64,000 bases of DNA from NCBI GenBank assembly GCA_964017125.1, contig OZ024907.1, positions 20,964,052 through 21,028,051 of the forward strand. The letters are read 5' to 3'. Shown piece by piece: positions 33,752 to 47,100 of the stretch. The notes under the pieces are model-generated. The model saw only the letters and a program-made list of their open reading frames with translations. It ran no database searches and was not told where the DNA came from. Origin of the DNA: Flabesymbios commensalis. Taxonomy: Eukaryota; Annelida; Polychaeta; Terebellida; Flabelligeridae. The translations under genes and the position numbers were made by a program. Each line of letters starts with the position of its first letter. Within the stretch, counting starts at the first letter, position 1.

Positions 33752-34170
33752 TGCATTATTGTTCACAATGTAGTAACATTTTTTTCACACCTGGTGGCAC
33801 AAAGTCAGATGGTGACTTTTTTTTGTAATACTTATACGCGATATCAACTGCAAGTGACAGTTAATTGCGATCAAACTGACGATTATGATGATAAAATTTA
33901 ATAAATCCTTTTTTTTCTTTCTATACTCCAATTCTTATAGGTCTACCCATTTTCAGGTATAAAATAATCGAATGTATGCATTTCTATTACTATAACTTCA
34001 GAAACATTAATAAAATTTTATTTTTTACTGCTGGAATTACTGAAGTGCATGTCAAATATTGTAGATAGATAGCTGTTTTATTGACAACAGTACATTTATG
34101 CAGACCTATGGCGCATTACACAGTTTTTGTGCATGTTGCCAGTGCATAACGTTAAATCTTTAGAATGCCC

Positions 34171-34250
34171 CAGCTAACACAGAACGTTTACCTAACGTTT
34201 GTATATATGGCTCAAGTTAGTTCTTAAAACGTTCTGGTGTTAGCTAGGGT
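34171..34250. repeat. 80-bp foldback repeat, AGCTAACACAGAACGTT type
   Basis: AGCTAACACAGAACGTTT pairs with AAAACGTTCTGGTGTTAGCT, leaving a loop of about 40 nt. It is related in design, not in sequence, to foldback family C. Confidence 0.6.
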
Positions 34251-35079
34251 CGATAGGCCCTATGCCGTTTCGGCGGCCGGAACTCGATACTATACATATT
34301 AAAAATTATGTCACAAATTAATGTTTACTAATAACAAATATTAAAGGCCCATTCGCAAGTGCCTAAACTAAAAAAGTTTTAAAGTGTAAAATTGTGTTAT
34401 TTAGGCTTATATCATCGTAAATCTATATTATCTTTCTTCACCCTCTATTTGAAAGAGAAATGTGCCAGGTAAGTGTGTATTTCGGAATGTTCATACAATT
34501 TCTGACAACCATCACATTATATTGCCATATTGCCATAAAACCTGCCAGTTGAGGGTCTAGATGAAGGTTCCGATGTTGATATGTTTTTTCTTTGAAAAGA
34601 TCAACACTGAGGATAATCCCTTCTTTTTTGTTACTACACCAGCCACGAACATCCCATAAATATTACCTGTGTATTTTGGCCATGTCCCGCAAAGATGTAA
34701 AACATGTCAATTGGCCGAGTTTAGAGGTGTGTTGACGTTTCGTGTTTGGAAATGTGAGACCCGTTGGGAGAGCACCATTAAGCGGTGATTCTCCGATGAC
34801 AATGTAATTAAACTAGCAAAGTCTTTGATACATCTGAGACCTTACATACCTATACTAATACGAGTTAAGAACTTTTTGTCATAGATTACGGCTAGTAAAT
34901 TATAAACGAACTATCTTTAGAAGGAAATAATCAATTCTGTGACTCGATGTCATTTTCCTGTCAAACGTGGCAACGGGTGAATCTAAAAGACAAAAATGTA
35001 ATGACCGACATTTTGTCATAATTCACTGTTTTGTACTATTTCTGTGGAGAAATGATAAAATATAGCATATATAGTGTAC

Positions 35080-35425
35080 AGCAATAGCGCTAATAAAGTC
35101 CTATGCCTGAGGAGTAGTAACTTCAGCCTCTCTTCATATGGTAGTTCTGAAGTCGCTGGCTCATTGTACACAATAACACGTGTACAGATCAGAAGCTGGG
35201 ATATTCTCTATGGCTGCCACCAAGGACATAATATGCTGCTTGGGCGAAATAGACTTGTTTTCAGGACTAGAGTAATTCCTGTTGCTCAATGTTGCACTGC
35301 ACCTAAATTTTTTGATATCTCTTCAAAATATGGTGACCATACCATATTCCACATTCTAGTGGTGGACGTGCCAGCGCTTTATATAGTAAGGCTAGATTCT
35401 GTCTGTCCAGGTAATATATGTGTAA
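35080..35425 (-). mobile_element. LINE reverse transcriptase thumb-region remnant
   Basis: On the minus strand LYKALARPPLECGIWYG (35373 downward) and, after frame changes, an HRATG..-like region and ELPYEERLKLLLLRHRTL can be read. They match the LYK.LVRP.LEYG...RATK.....YEERL..L.L..L..R signature of CR1/Jockey-type elements. There are at least two frame breaks and internal stops. The plus-strand open frame over the same bases is a shadow. Confidence 0.65.
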
Positions 35426-35828
35426 GATCTTCTTATTGAGTTTGCGTTATTCACTACTGTACCTCATTTATATGTTCTTTAAATCCTAGTTCATTGTTCA
35501 CCCCTATGCCTAGATCCTTCTCTACTGTATTTTTCTAACTCTGTTCTTCTGTTCTGTTCTTCTGCTGATATCATGTTATTGCAATTAAACAGTTTAATAT
35601 TATGCTGCGTATGATGATGTACACTGACTTCTCAGTGTTTAGGTGCGCATTTGTCAAAATATGGAAATCTGTACAGGCAGCCCTTGACATACAAGCCTGG
35701 GGCAGTCTAAATACCGAAAAACACTTGATATACCAAAAACCACTTTTTAAACACCAAAAACCACCCTATATCTACCGAAAACCACTTGTTTTTTTAATTC
35801 AGTGTCATGGGTGTAGAGTGAAATTTGT

Positions 35829-36640
35829 TTAAATGTTGTCACGAGCTGACTGGGTCATACCACGCCAAATGTTTAAGTGTATTGCTTTGTCTTTAAATGC
35901 TGGATCTAGCTTATAATCTCCTGTATCTATTATATCCCTTTCGACCTCATCATACTGGGAAAGGACTACCTGATGAAGATGTTGGATAAGTGACAGGAGA
36001 GATTGTGGCTTCCAGTTAATTATTGTCTTTAACACATGATTAGCTGATTCGCAGTTATTGTTTGTCCATCTTGTAGTGGCATTGTAGGGAAATTAAGTTG
36101 CTCTGCTGTTTCGAAGTTGCGTTGAAGGAGAGGAGATACTCAAGATGAAAAGTAGGGCCTGGAATGTAGCTTCAGCAAGACTTTCTTCAAACATAACCCT
36201 GGTGTCTGCAGCAGTTACTCTGTTTTGTCCAAAAATCAGATTTATCACATATCGATTTCAGCATCAAGTGTTGGTACAGTTGCAGGATCTTTTGTGCTAC
36301 ATAGTTGATAGCACCAGCAGGAGGAAATCCACGTGGAGAAGGTAGAGTTATCCCGTAGGTCTGCATTAGTAGACGTTCTGATGTGGCAGCGACGTCGATG
36401 GTTCCAGCATGGAATCTCACCAATATTCTGTCCATTGCAGCTGCACAGTTGTAGTTGATTCCACTGAAGGCACAGCGCCGACAACAGAAGTTGGTATCAT
36501 CATCTGATGATACCCATGTGTCGTATTCATTGATGTTTATTGGAACACACCACGCATGTATCCACAACTAGAGCAGAGAATACACTGCTGATTCTCATTC
36601 ACATTTTTACTACATGCGCCACAAGGTTTTTTTTTCTTAT
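35829..36640 (-). pseudogene. PHD-finger plus transposase-like remnant
   Basis: The minus strand first shows CGAC...CILCSSC, then WIHAWC and, 18 residues on, FCCRRC, which is the Cys4-His-Cys3 layout of a PHD finger. It then has a region with MQTYGITLPSPRG and, further on, TRWTNNNCESANHVLK followed by INWKPQSLLSLIQHL. The NNxCES..NHVLK words resemble the C-terminal part of MULE-like transposases in invertebrates, from memory. Frames change at least twice, so it is broken. It sits in the insertion that splits the left arm of the long-TIR element. Confidence 0.5.
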
Positions 36641-37449
36641 CGCCATATCTAGATTTGTATATATTTTTACAATATAAATCTTTGTTTTGCATTGACGTGA
36701 ATCGTGACACACAGTCAAGATGAATGAAGAGCCATATAAATTACATTGCTTTATATACGAAATTTCAAGTTGTGTCACATGTATAACGCTTCACGATGAT
36801 GTCCGTGTCTGTCGTCACCTTAACGTGTTGAGTACTGGTTGGGACGTAGGCCCTATGTCATCACCTTCAATGTGTTGAGTTGTGGACTTACACCCACCAT
36901 CCGCGCGTGAACACATCACTAATTGATTATATGCAGATACACATTTTATATACAAACTAATGCATGTTTTATTTCTGTTGTGGTTAATGGCGATATACGT
37001 GTGGCAATAAACAATACAAACACAATTTTGTTTCATTATATTTTTTTAGACATATGCTTATTTATATGAACAACATATGTCTTGGAATATATCTTGGAAT
37101 ATAATATGATGTCATGTTTAATATTAAAACTAACTTACCATATATAATATTATAGTCTTTGAGAAATATAAAATATTTGTAGAAGAGATAAATGATAATC
37201 CCTGAAAACGCTGACTTGTGAAAGCCGTGAGTGTTCGCATCGTTGTGTTTTGCGTCACCTGGTAGGGTCATTGTTAGCGCAACAACAGAGCAGGGATTTA
37301 CGTATTTAAGTAGTGGCATTTTTTCTCATAATCATTCGATCTTTGATTACCACAGTGTCTGATCATTGTATTATCATTTTATTATCATTGCATTATCCAA
37401 TCTAAGAAAAAGGTGTAACGGTATAGTTGGACAGGAAGAAGGGGGTATC

Positions 37450-37760
37450 GTGCACCCCCCGGAAATCAATTTTTAATTGATGTTTCTAGATTGGAAAAAT
37501 ACCATAGAAAACGATTTGCTATGTTAAAAAGTTGACAAAATGTCCCACATACCACTTATGCAAATTAGTGACGCTATTACTGGAAGATGTATATTTCGCC
37601 ATATCTCAGCTAATAGTGCACATAGCTCAACAATTAGGATGTCTAACCCCATGTTTTGAAAGTTAAAGAGCATTATAAAACTGTTCTTGACGTGATCAGA
37701 TGTGTCTAATATATGTTATTGCGCAAAATATTGCCGCTTTTAACGAAAAGTTTATTTTTT
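37450..37760. repeat. Inner left arm of the long-TIR element
   Basis: From GAAATCAATTTTTAATTGAT through GTTGACAAAATGTCCCACAT and TATCTCAGCTAATAGTGCAC, this arm matches the complement of 40265-40585 with scattered differences. Similarity fades after TGATCAGATGTGTCTAA. Confidence 0.75.
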
Positions 37761-38449
37761 GATATAGCTCAGTCAATATTAAAGATAACTGAGTGTAACA
37801 AGTTTTCGGTGTTTTGAGGGTCAGAGAACATAGTAAAACTATTTTCAGAGCGATCTGATATGTCCATGAGAAGGCACTTGTATTCATACTGGAGAACATA
37901 ATGAGATTATCTTGCTATCGTCATTGCACTTGCTCGATGTCAAAGAACTGAATGGCTATGATGAATCAGAACTATCAAGCTGAGAAACTGCTGAAACGGC
38001 TACAGAATAACCACAAAAAAATCATGTCAAATTCAAGAAATTTCCAAAAAGCACACATGTTGTCTTTCCATTTTGGCTTCTACACAGTTTGGTTATCGTT
38101 CTTTTTTATGCTCTTGCACAAGCTTACATTCTTGGAAGTGCGGATCAGTACTGGGTCAGAATATCGTTGTCCTTTTTGCCGTAACATTCTGTGGGCTTTC
38201 ACAAGACCAATGGTTGCCACTAAGATTCGACAATATAGAACTCAATTCTGAAAAGCTGACAACAACAAGATGAAATTTCTCACATCCTCACAGGGAAAGG
38301 TAATCAGTTAAAATCCCATTCACAACTATATTCATTGTTTTTTTTCAAATGGTAAGCTGTGTCTACCTGTGTTACTATGTGAATCTATCATCTCAAGTCA
38401 TCCAGTAGGCCTACCAGGAGCAAAGCAACCTGGCATCCCCGCCCTCGTA

Positions 38450-39890
38450 AAGTCTAAATGAACCAATGGACTTGGAAGAACTCATGACTTATGGCTGTAC
38501 CTCTTTGGCTCTTGCAAAGCAGTCCTGATCGCGTTGTTATCTAGCGATATCTTTTTCTGGCATATTTTGAAAAAGTGAGTCACAATAATCTAACTTGCTA
38601 CTGACCAGTGTTACTGCAATTTGCTTGGAAAGATCTAAGTGCAGTTTTTTTCGAATTCGACGCAGGTCACTGATAAGATAGAAGCATGCCCTACATGTTT
38701 GGAATATAATGTATATGTCTTTTTTGGGGGGGATATATCTTTTCGGAAATCCGGGCTACTGTCGAATACTACACCAAGATTTTTGGCTGATGCAGATGGA
38801 TTTGTGTCTTGACCTAGAAATAAGCATGGGGAATTATTTAAGATTTTTTCTTGCTGATGATTGGTCCCAATGAGAAGAAATTCTGTCTTACCAGGATAAA
38901 GCTTCAGCTTAGACCCTGTCATCCAGGCCAACATGGCCATTACACATGTTGCAATTTCTCAAGAGATTTCTTAGCGTTGGAAACGGATACATGTAAATTT
39001 GAGTATCATCTGCATAGAGATGGTGGTTTATGTCAAAACTGGAGATAATAGTGCTGAGTGGTGTAGTGTATAGGATAAAAAGCACTGGTCCCAGCACAGA
39101 GCCCCGTGCAACTCCATATGAGAGTGTGACTTTATTTGACAGACTGTCTTTATTTTTTACACGAATGAGTGCCTTTTTTGCAAGTAAGAAGAAAACCAAA
39201 TTTGACCCTGCCCATAGGCCTATGTAGATATTCCATACCAATCTGAAAGTCTATTAAGTAATGTAGCATGGTCAATGGTGTCAAAATCAAGGTCAGAGAT
39301 GTAACTTCACCTTTGTCCATACTAATAATGATATAGTTTTGTACTTTCAGTAGAGCTGATTCTGTAGAATGATGTTTCCTGTAAGCTGATTGTAATTGTG
39401 ATTAGATAGACGGATATTTTTTTTATATGAGCTTGCAGCCAATCGGCTACTACATTTTCTAAGTTTTTGGAAATGAAACTCAAGTAGGATACAGGCCTGT
39501 AATTTTTCAGTTAATTTAGGAAAATGTTTTTTTAAATAGTGGTCTTACATTAGCTTCTTTGATTTTTTTTAGCAAATGTACTTGTGTCCATTGAAATGTT
39601 AATTATATCAGTGATGGGAGTTACTAATATATCAAGACAATATTTCAGCCTGTTTGTAGAAATAGGGTCCAGATCACATGATTTTGACGATGAGCTCAAA
39701 ATGAGTTTTATAATTTCATCTTCTGTTGCACGCTCAAAAAAGTTCATTTTATATCTAATTTCTGTTTTTTGCACTGATAGAATATTATGTACTTTATCTG
39801 GAAATTTGGAACGGATAATTGCAATTGTATCCACAAAATGTTTAGAAAAATGTACAGTGTTAATATGTGGTAGAACGTGCTAGTATACAT
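38450..39890 (-). mobile_element. LINE reverse transcriptase remnant (L2/CR1-like)
   Basis: The minus strand has, in order, a fingers region (SSSKSCDLDPISTNRLK, near 39700) and GVARGSVLGPVLFILYTTPL near 39100. The YADDTQIYM catalytic box follows near 39010, then KTEFLLIG, LGVVFDSSPDF and KLDYCDSLFQNMPEKDI near 38600. These are the ordered hallmarks of an L2/CR1-type reverse transcriptase. At least three frame breaks occur. The endonuclease part is not seen, so it is 5' truncated or lost. It lies between the arms of the long-TIR element. Confidence 0.85.
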
Positions 39891-40264
39891 TCTAGGATAC
39901 ATTATACAACATTTTCATATACTGCGACACAGCATAGTGTTATTATGTGCTAGGACATACTAATGTGCATCCTAGCATATATTCTACAACATGTCGTGTA
40001 GGCTACTAGGACATAGTGTTACTCTGTTATTGTGTTATTGAACCTTCAGAAATACATCAGGTATAGATAGATGGCGTGTGCAGTTATCAGTTTTTATATG
40101 CTAATACTGGCACTAATCTGCATACTATCACATGCCTCGTACATATCTGATCTCTTGAATATTAGTATTCTTATATTCGTTGAGCATCAAACATACGTCT
40201 AGACGCTTTATGTCAGCATAATAAAAGAATGAATAAAATGAATGACCATAGGCCTAATGCAGTT

Positions 40265-40585
40265 ATTATTGATATCCACCAGGATATGGCGAAAGTTAGA
40301 TTTTTCGCTAATGGCGGAGATATTTGGCACGCTAGCATCTTTTAGACACATCTGATCACTTCAAGAATAGTTTTATAATGATCTCAGCAATGTATAGCAA
40401 TTGTTGAGCTATGTGCACTATTAGCTGAGATATGGCGAAGTATACATTTTCCAGTAATGGCGTCACTAATTTGCATAAAAATGGTATGTGGGACATTTTG
40501 TCAACTTTTTAACATAGCAAATTATCTTCTATGTTACTTTTCCAATCTAGAAACATCAATTAAAAATTGATTTTCGGGGGGTATT
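40265..40585. repeat. Inner right arm of the long-TIR element
   Basis: This is the complement of 37450-37760, including GTGCACTATTAGCTGAGATA, ATGTGGGACATTTTGTCAAC and ATCAATTAAAAATTGATTTT. It runs on without a gap into the outer arm at 40615-40715. Confidence 0.75.
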
Positions 40586-41186
40586 ATGTAATATAGGCCT
40601 ATATATAATAAATGTGGTTTTCGGAAGATATAGGCCTAGGGTGGTTTTCGGTGTTTAAAAAGTGGTTTTCGGTATATCAAGTGGTTTTCGGTATTCAGTA
40701 TTTTTCGTTTTTTGCTATATAACCAGAGGGTATCGAAGAGTGTCCTACTTTCAATGTTATATTTCTTTCTTATTATTATAATGGAGTTTTTAAATTATGC
40801 ACAATCTTTACTATATCTGTATATATGATATATCAGATCAGTGTATATTCATCCTAGACAATTTTATCTCATTTCCAGAAGCGTCAGTGCTAATAACATG
40901 AACTGGGTTATTTTACACTGTGTGGGGCCAAGTAGGCCTACTGAATGGAAGTAGTGTTTTTTTTCCACACACTTGGACACGGCAGTACAAACAGTGGCAG
41001 TAAAAGCTCTGAGCCCTGGTGGTGAATATGAGCTAATCCTGGGATGATTACCAGTAGGCCTAACTGAGTGAAGACACTGGTGAAACGAGTGAAATGATGA
41101 TGGTGGTTAAATGGGGCAATGCATGTAGACTACCTCTAGTCTACTTCTTTTCCACCTCAATTTGGAGTTTAGTAAGACCACTAAAA

Positions 41187-44100
41187 ATGGCTGAATTGGG
41201 TGAGGTTGGCTCTTCAAAAAATGTTGAAAATGAAACGGGTGACGGAGGTCAGTTCACTGGAAGATATATTTCGTTAATTATACATATTACATGTGTTTTA
41301 AGTAGTCATTTTAATGGAGCCATTTTAGTTTGCCTAGAAATTTGCACATTTGTATGAAGAAGTAGTCTAGTTCTATCTAACTACGAGGCTAATAGCATGC
41401 CTGGTGGGCGATAATTGAAGGTTAACACTCCCCCACACATGTATCTGTGGGGGAGTAGTACAGTAGATCCTGTCACCAACGACCTTGCTTCTGCCAGACA
41501 AAAAAAGTCGTTGGTGACAGAAAGTCGCTGGTCACAGGAATGAGTTTTTGCTGTAAAATTTGCGGGTGCGGCGGCTGGTTCAATGTCGGGCTAATGTCAT
41601 GACGGCGACATTCACCCACTATTCAAATTCAATGTCTATTGTCATTGATTGGTACAGTCTGTCCGACGGTGGTAGATGGTCCAAAATAAAAGTTAGCTTT
41701 TTGGTATCCAGTCAGCAGGGGTCAGTCAATTCTCAAGCGATTGTCACGAAATTTTGTAACCATTATTATTTAGTCATTTGGCAACAACCCTGAAAATTTC
41801 ATTTAGTATTTAAAAAGTAAGACCATTTGACATGTAATGGAATTCTGAGAATAAACCGGATATGAAATTAATGGGTTTATACATGTTATAGAGAAGCGTC
41901 ATAAATAGACATTTACTACCAGGGTTTCCCCCAAAGCGTCCAAGCGTCATGGCACCATGACGCTTTAATTTTTCACCCTGACGCTTCAGTAAGTGCCGTG
42001 ACGCTTCAGTGAGTGCCGTGACGCTTCAGGAAATTACTAACAACATTGGCATCGTGTTGCGATGTCCAGCGATACAGATCAACGTTAGATCTTACAGCAT
42101 TACATTGACCTACTGTATTGCCGCATGGCAGTGCGTGGCTCGTCTGTGCGCATGCCCAGTGGTTATATGATGTCACATGGTCAGGCACTGTTGGCGGGTC
42201 TATCAGCGTGTAGCTGGCTGCATTCGCCCAGCAAACACGATAGTTAGTATAGTACGTGTAGTACGTTGACGTAATGTTGACTTAATGTTGGTCCATCGTC
42301 TGCAACGCTGGCTCAACATTAAAGCGCGTTGTTCCACCTGCAGTGTTTGCCGCGATAACAGAGCATACGCCTGGTGTGTCACTACAATCCTCTACCGTGT
42401 CTACACGAACCCAACGTCAACACAGCGTTGTTTAGGCAATGAAGCGTGCTGGCTGAGATCAGTTGGGGTGTAACTTCTGATATTCTCAGAAAGCAAAACA
42501 AGTGATGCCGACCTTGTTTGTGTTAATTAAAGGCTGGGCCGATGTCACCAGATGATTGTATTTAAACCAACTTGTTTCCTGGTATTAGCAAGTTCTGTTG
42601 ATAATCCAACGGCATGGCACTTGTCTATTAAGGCCTAATTATTTTTTTCTCAACCACAAACAAACAGCATGCTATTGAACAGATCTAGTATTGCCCAATT
42701 TTGAATCATTACGTTATGTCAAGTGTCTAATGGTCTAAAAATATTGTCAAATTCATTTTTGTGAATAAAAAGTGTAGGCTAGTCTATTGTTTTTAATTAC
42801 TTTATTCACAAATGCGATTTAATCCAATAGTCTTGTCAGACAAGAATCATCTCAGGCCCCCATTTCATGGTAATTCTCTGTTATCATAGTTTGATACTGG
42901 GGCATAAATAGACAAAGTAGGCCTAGACACTACATATTTCATTCGTCACTGAATATGCCTCTAGTCCTATTTAAAAATAATTTGCTTTGTACATGTATAT
43001 GAGAAAATTGGTGGTCTATATCACAAGGGTTTCAAATGTCAAACTGGCACTCAGTTTCTATATATCAGTCTACATGCAGAATCAGTGCTCAATTTTTTAC
43101 AAGCACAAACAGTGGATACAAATTACTGCCATAAGACACCAAAATGCATATAAAGAGGTTTTCCGATTTAAATTTCAAGTGGAGCATGCCCCCGGACCCC
43201 CAAGACTGCGCGACGCAAATTGTGCGCCGCACACGAATTGTGCGCAGGCGCAAATTGTGCGCCGCGCGCAAATTGCTGGCTGTAGTCAAAGTAACTAAAA
43301 AAACTTTACAAAAAGGAGAGGGGGAGGTCAAAAAGCGTCTAAAAAACAAAAAATCGTTACAAAATGTATAAATAGGACCTGCCCACTGGTTAAAATGGAA
43401 GATCAGTATCTCCGTGTAAAAAAACTGTGCAGCGACGCGAAAATAGCGGCCCCGCTATCAAAATACGTCACTTTTGCGAACGCGATATCTCAACCGTATA
43501 TGCATCGATTTTGCTGAAAATTTGTGACATCGTCATAATAATATTAATTGCTACGGAGCTCAAGTTTTAGGAAGATCAAATTAGAAATGAGTGAGTGGGG
43601 GCCTGATAAACATCGTTAAAATTAGAAAACTCCCAATTTGCAAATCCACTGGGCGAGGGCAATGTGCTCCTAGGGCACACTAGACGTGACAGTGATGCGG
43701 CATTTGAAATGTTAATGCGTCAATGACGCGAAGGCGCACCCCAAAGTGATCCCTGTATTGCTAGTGTGGACAAGGCCGGTACCGGCGCTCCTCAATTCAA
43801 TGCAATTGTTTATTGGAATAAATCACATGACATTATGATTATGATATTTCCACATAACAAAAACATTGAATAAGAAAAAATGAAAAAAATTTCATTAAAT
43901 TATGCACCTGACAGTAAACATATATAGTCCCCTCTCATTACAAATATTCCATTTCCGGTGGTGTGGTCCACAATATATTTTGGTATAAATAAACCTCTAA
44001 CAGTATATAATATAGGCTATAATAGATTCTTTAAGTCATTTCTGTATGCTAGTCCTTCCTCAATATATGTAGCAATATTACGGATATTAGTTGTATCATT

Positions 44101-47100
44101 ATCATTTAAAAGAGAAATAAAAGTTTTCTTAGGGTGAGAAATAGTATATGCATCATAAGGAAAGAATTTATCCCATAGATGTTTATATGTTGGACAAATA
44201 ATTAAAAACTGTAACTTGTCTTCCACACTATTCATGTCGCATAAAGTACATGTTCTCTCTTGTAAGGGTATTTTAAGCCTGTAATGTCTCCCAGTTTCAA
44301 TTTTTAGTTTATGATCACCAACTATATATTGGCTTGCTCCTACCCTACACTACAGTACTACAGTACAGGGTTGGCAATATTGCCCGGCCCGGGTTTTTCC
44401 ACCCCTGGAAAACCTGGGCTGGGCAATAATGCTTTTTTAGCCAAAGTGGGCAATAATGGGCGATAATAAAAAATAAAAAATACTAGAATATGACAAAGTA
44501 AAAAGTAAAAATAATATTGTCAAAGCACGCAATAATAGGCAATAATATTTGCCAATTGCAAAAGAAAAGTGATAATTGAAAAATAAATGACGAAGTGTGG
44601 CAGTCGAATTGGGCAATAATGCGTAAATTTTTAAATAAATGAGAAAAACAAAACAAAGCATTCATGTTATATTTGTATTATATGCAAACATTTATTTATA
44701 AATATTCTTAACTTATAATTCTCATTTCATTGTTCATTTCATTTATTATAAGCAAATATTTATTTATAAATAGTCATAACTTATAATTCTCATTTCATTG
44801 TTCATTTCATTTCGTAACACTTTACACCATTTGGGTTCTAAATGTGCAAAAATAGTGCTATATTTAAATAATTGGTATCAATCTACAGTGCCTTTCAGTG
44901 AAATGTAGGCCTACAAATCAATCGTAAAAAAGGTAGTTAATGATATTATTTTACTTGTTATAAGGGAGGGCTAGACGAATGTACTAAATGTGTTTTTCAT
45001 AGATAATCTCAACATTAAATTTATAATTGTGTAGTCCCTAGGGCACCGAATACAATGCGTGCCATGCACGACTGTTCGTACCATGAAATCATTTGGGTTC
45101 TAAATGTGTAATTCACTAGTTTTAGTGCTGACTTTAAATATTTGGTATTGATTTATAGTGCCTTTCAGTGAAACTTACAAATCAATATTAAAAAACCCAT
45201 ACGGGTATTATTTAGACAAGAAAAAACACTCAGCGATGTACTGCACTAAATAGGTTACGCAATCAGAGAGACGTCCTCTCTGCAGCTTATGGTTACGTAA
45301 TATGCAGACGCCTCCAGACGGTAAACTTTCTATTGACAAGAGGTGTGATTCCAGCGCGCCTGAGAAACACGTAATTCAGCCGGCATTGGGTGAATACCCA
45401 CTGTGCACTAGATTTTGACCTAATGCTGTTTTATTGTCCCGCCAGCAGCGCAGACTTTGGAACAACATCAAGTTGACGTTGATTCAATGTATCAGGTTTG
45501 TAAGGAAAATAAACAACCATTGTCCACGATGACCATGCAGCTTTGATCTTAAAAGGCAACATGTGACATGGGTATTAGTGTTTGTGGTCTAGGGTTCGTA
45601 TTTATATTATTTTAAAGCCTGTCGTTATGTTCCTCCTTTCCCAGTTTATAACAAATACTGATTTTCTTCTAAATTGAATTTGACAAGATCATTTATTAGC
45701 GGCAGTGTAGGCCTATCTCTTTATCTAAAAATAAATTATATTTGATAAGAAATTAAATCAGATAAGAAATTATATTAGATATATTAACCGAGAATACCAG
45801 CCTCAAAGGGTTCATCAGCTGCAGTGTGTGTGTACACATAAAAACAACATGTTGAGGGTTGAGGTAATTTATGCCATAAACCATTTACCGGTATATTCCC
45901 ACCAACAGATTTCACTTAAAATCATAAAATACGAGTTTTGAATATCAATTATATATATAAAATAAAAATAAAATGACATCGTGACCGATATTAAATAAAT
46001 AGTTTTAATGTAAATAAAGCAAACATAAGGATCAGGGGGTCTGAATTAAAAAAAATGTATGAAATGGAGAATATAGGCAGCCGTCCAAAATTGCCCATTA
46101 TTGCCCATTAAAACCCGTATTTATCCATATCGCCCATTATTGCCCGGGTGGGCCGGGTAAAATTAAAATTACCTGGGTTTTTGCCAACCCTGCTACAGTA
46201 GGTAGATTCAATAAATTTTAAAATTGTGCAATAAAATTATGCTGAGCCTTTTTTCATAACTGCCGACATGCTAAAAGAAAATATTTGACCACATTCCACA
46301 GTTTTCACAGAGCAAGAAAAATGCTGTGCTAGATCAAAATCTGAGCTAAATTATAAAAACGTCCAAAAGATGGCACCTCAATGTTGCAAATTGGTTGAAG
46401 GGATACAGAATTCAAAACATCACCCAGACACTTGAACTTTTTGAAGCAGCTGAAGAAAACTACTGAGGTGTTGCCGCTGTTTTAGTTTTTAGATACATCC
46501 GAGCACCTAACGAGTGCACCACAATACAGTAACAGTAGCAAATATACCACATATGCACATAACAATAAAAAATTTGGGCATAGCGTCCTGCCTCCATTTT
46601 TAAGTCCACGAAGTCGTCATTGAAGTAGAAAATTTTTTGATGGATTCTCATCCTTATAACTATAAAATTTCAATTTTTCTTCTCGGTGCGCCCAACAAGG
46701 AAGTGCAGGGCAGGCAAACAAAACTTCACCCAGGTTTTACCATGGGAAAACTAGTGCAGCCTTCCCCAGGTATCTCATTTCTTCGAGATTCCCACATTGT
46801 TCTGTCCAAACGATCTTAATGATGTCCTCTAAAACTTCTCCAGAACAGGAGCTTTTAATAGAAAATTACTCTTTAAGCCATGAAAAAAAAAAACATGGTT
46901 TTAATCAGACTACTTTCCCTGGACAAACTGAGAGAGATCAGACTTGAATAAATAGCATAACACACGCCGCTGCACTGCGTCTGCACACGCCACCAACAGA
47001 CGCCAAACCGGTGCAGGTCTAATGTAGGTCACCATTGACAACGCTGGCCCAGCATTAGAACAACTCTGCACCGACGTCTTGCGCCGACCAGAGCTACGTG

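Larger units (their letters stand above)
35713..40715. mobile_element. 5-kb element with long inverted ends, later interrupted
   Basis: The outer left end 35713-35795 pairs with 40615-40715, and the inner left arm 37450-37760 pairs with 40265-40585. On the right the two arm pieces adjoin, while on the left they are 1.6 kb apart, so an insertion split the left arm. The outer arm carries four spaced copies of CCGAAAACCAC. Between the arms lie a LINE fragment and unassigned sequence, including an open frame at 37952-38251 that I do not recognise. The superfamily is not determined. Confidence 0.65.

Noticed and set aside
35074-35439. Plus-strand 121-codon frame as a gene
   Set aside because: The minus strand carries a recognisable LINE thumb-region remnant over the same bases, so this frame is a shadow.
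43217-43272. TTGTGCGC repeats as a CRISPR-like array
   Set aside because: The units are 8-20 bp, irregular and few, in an intron of an animal gene, with no spacers of constant size.
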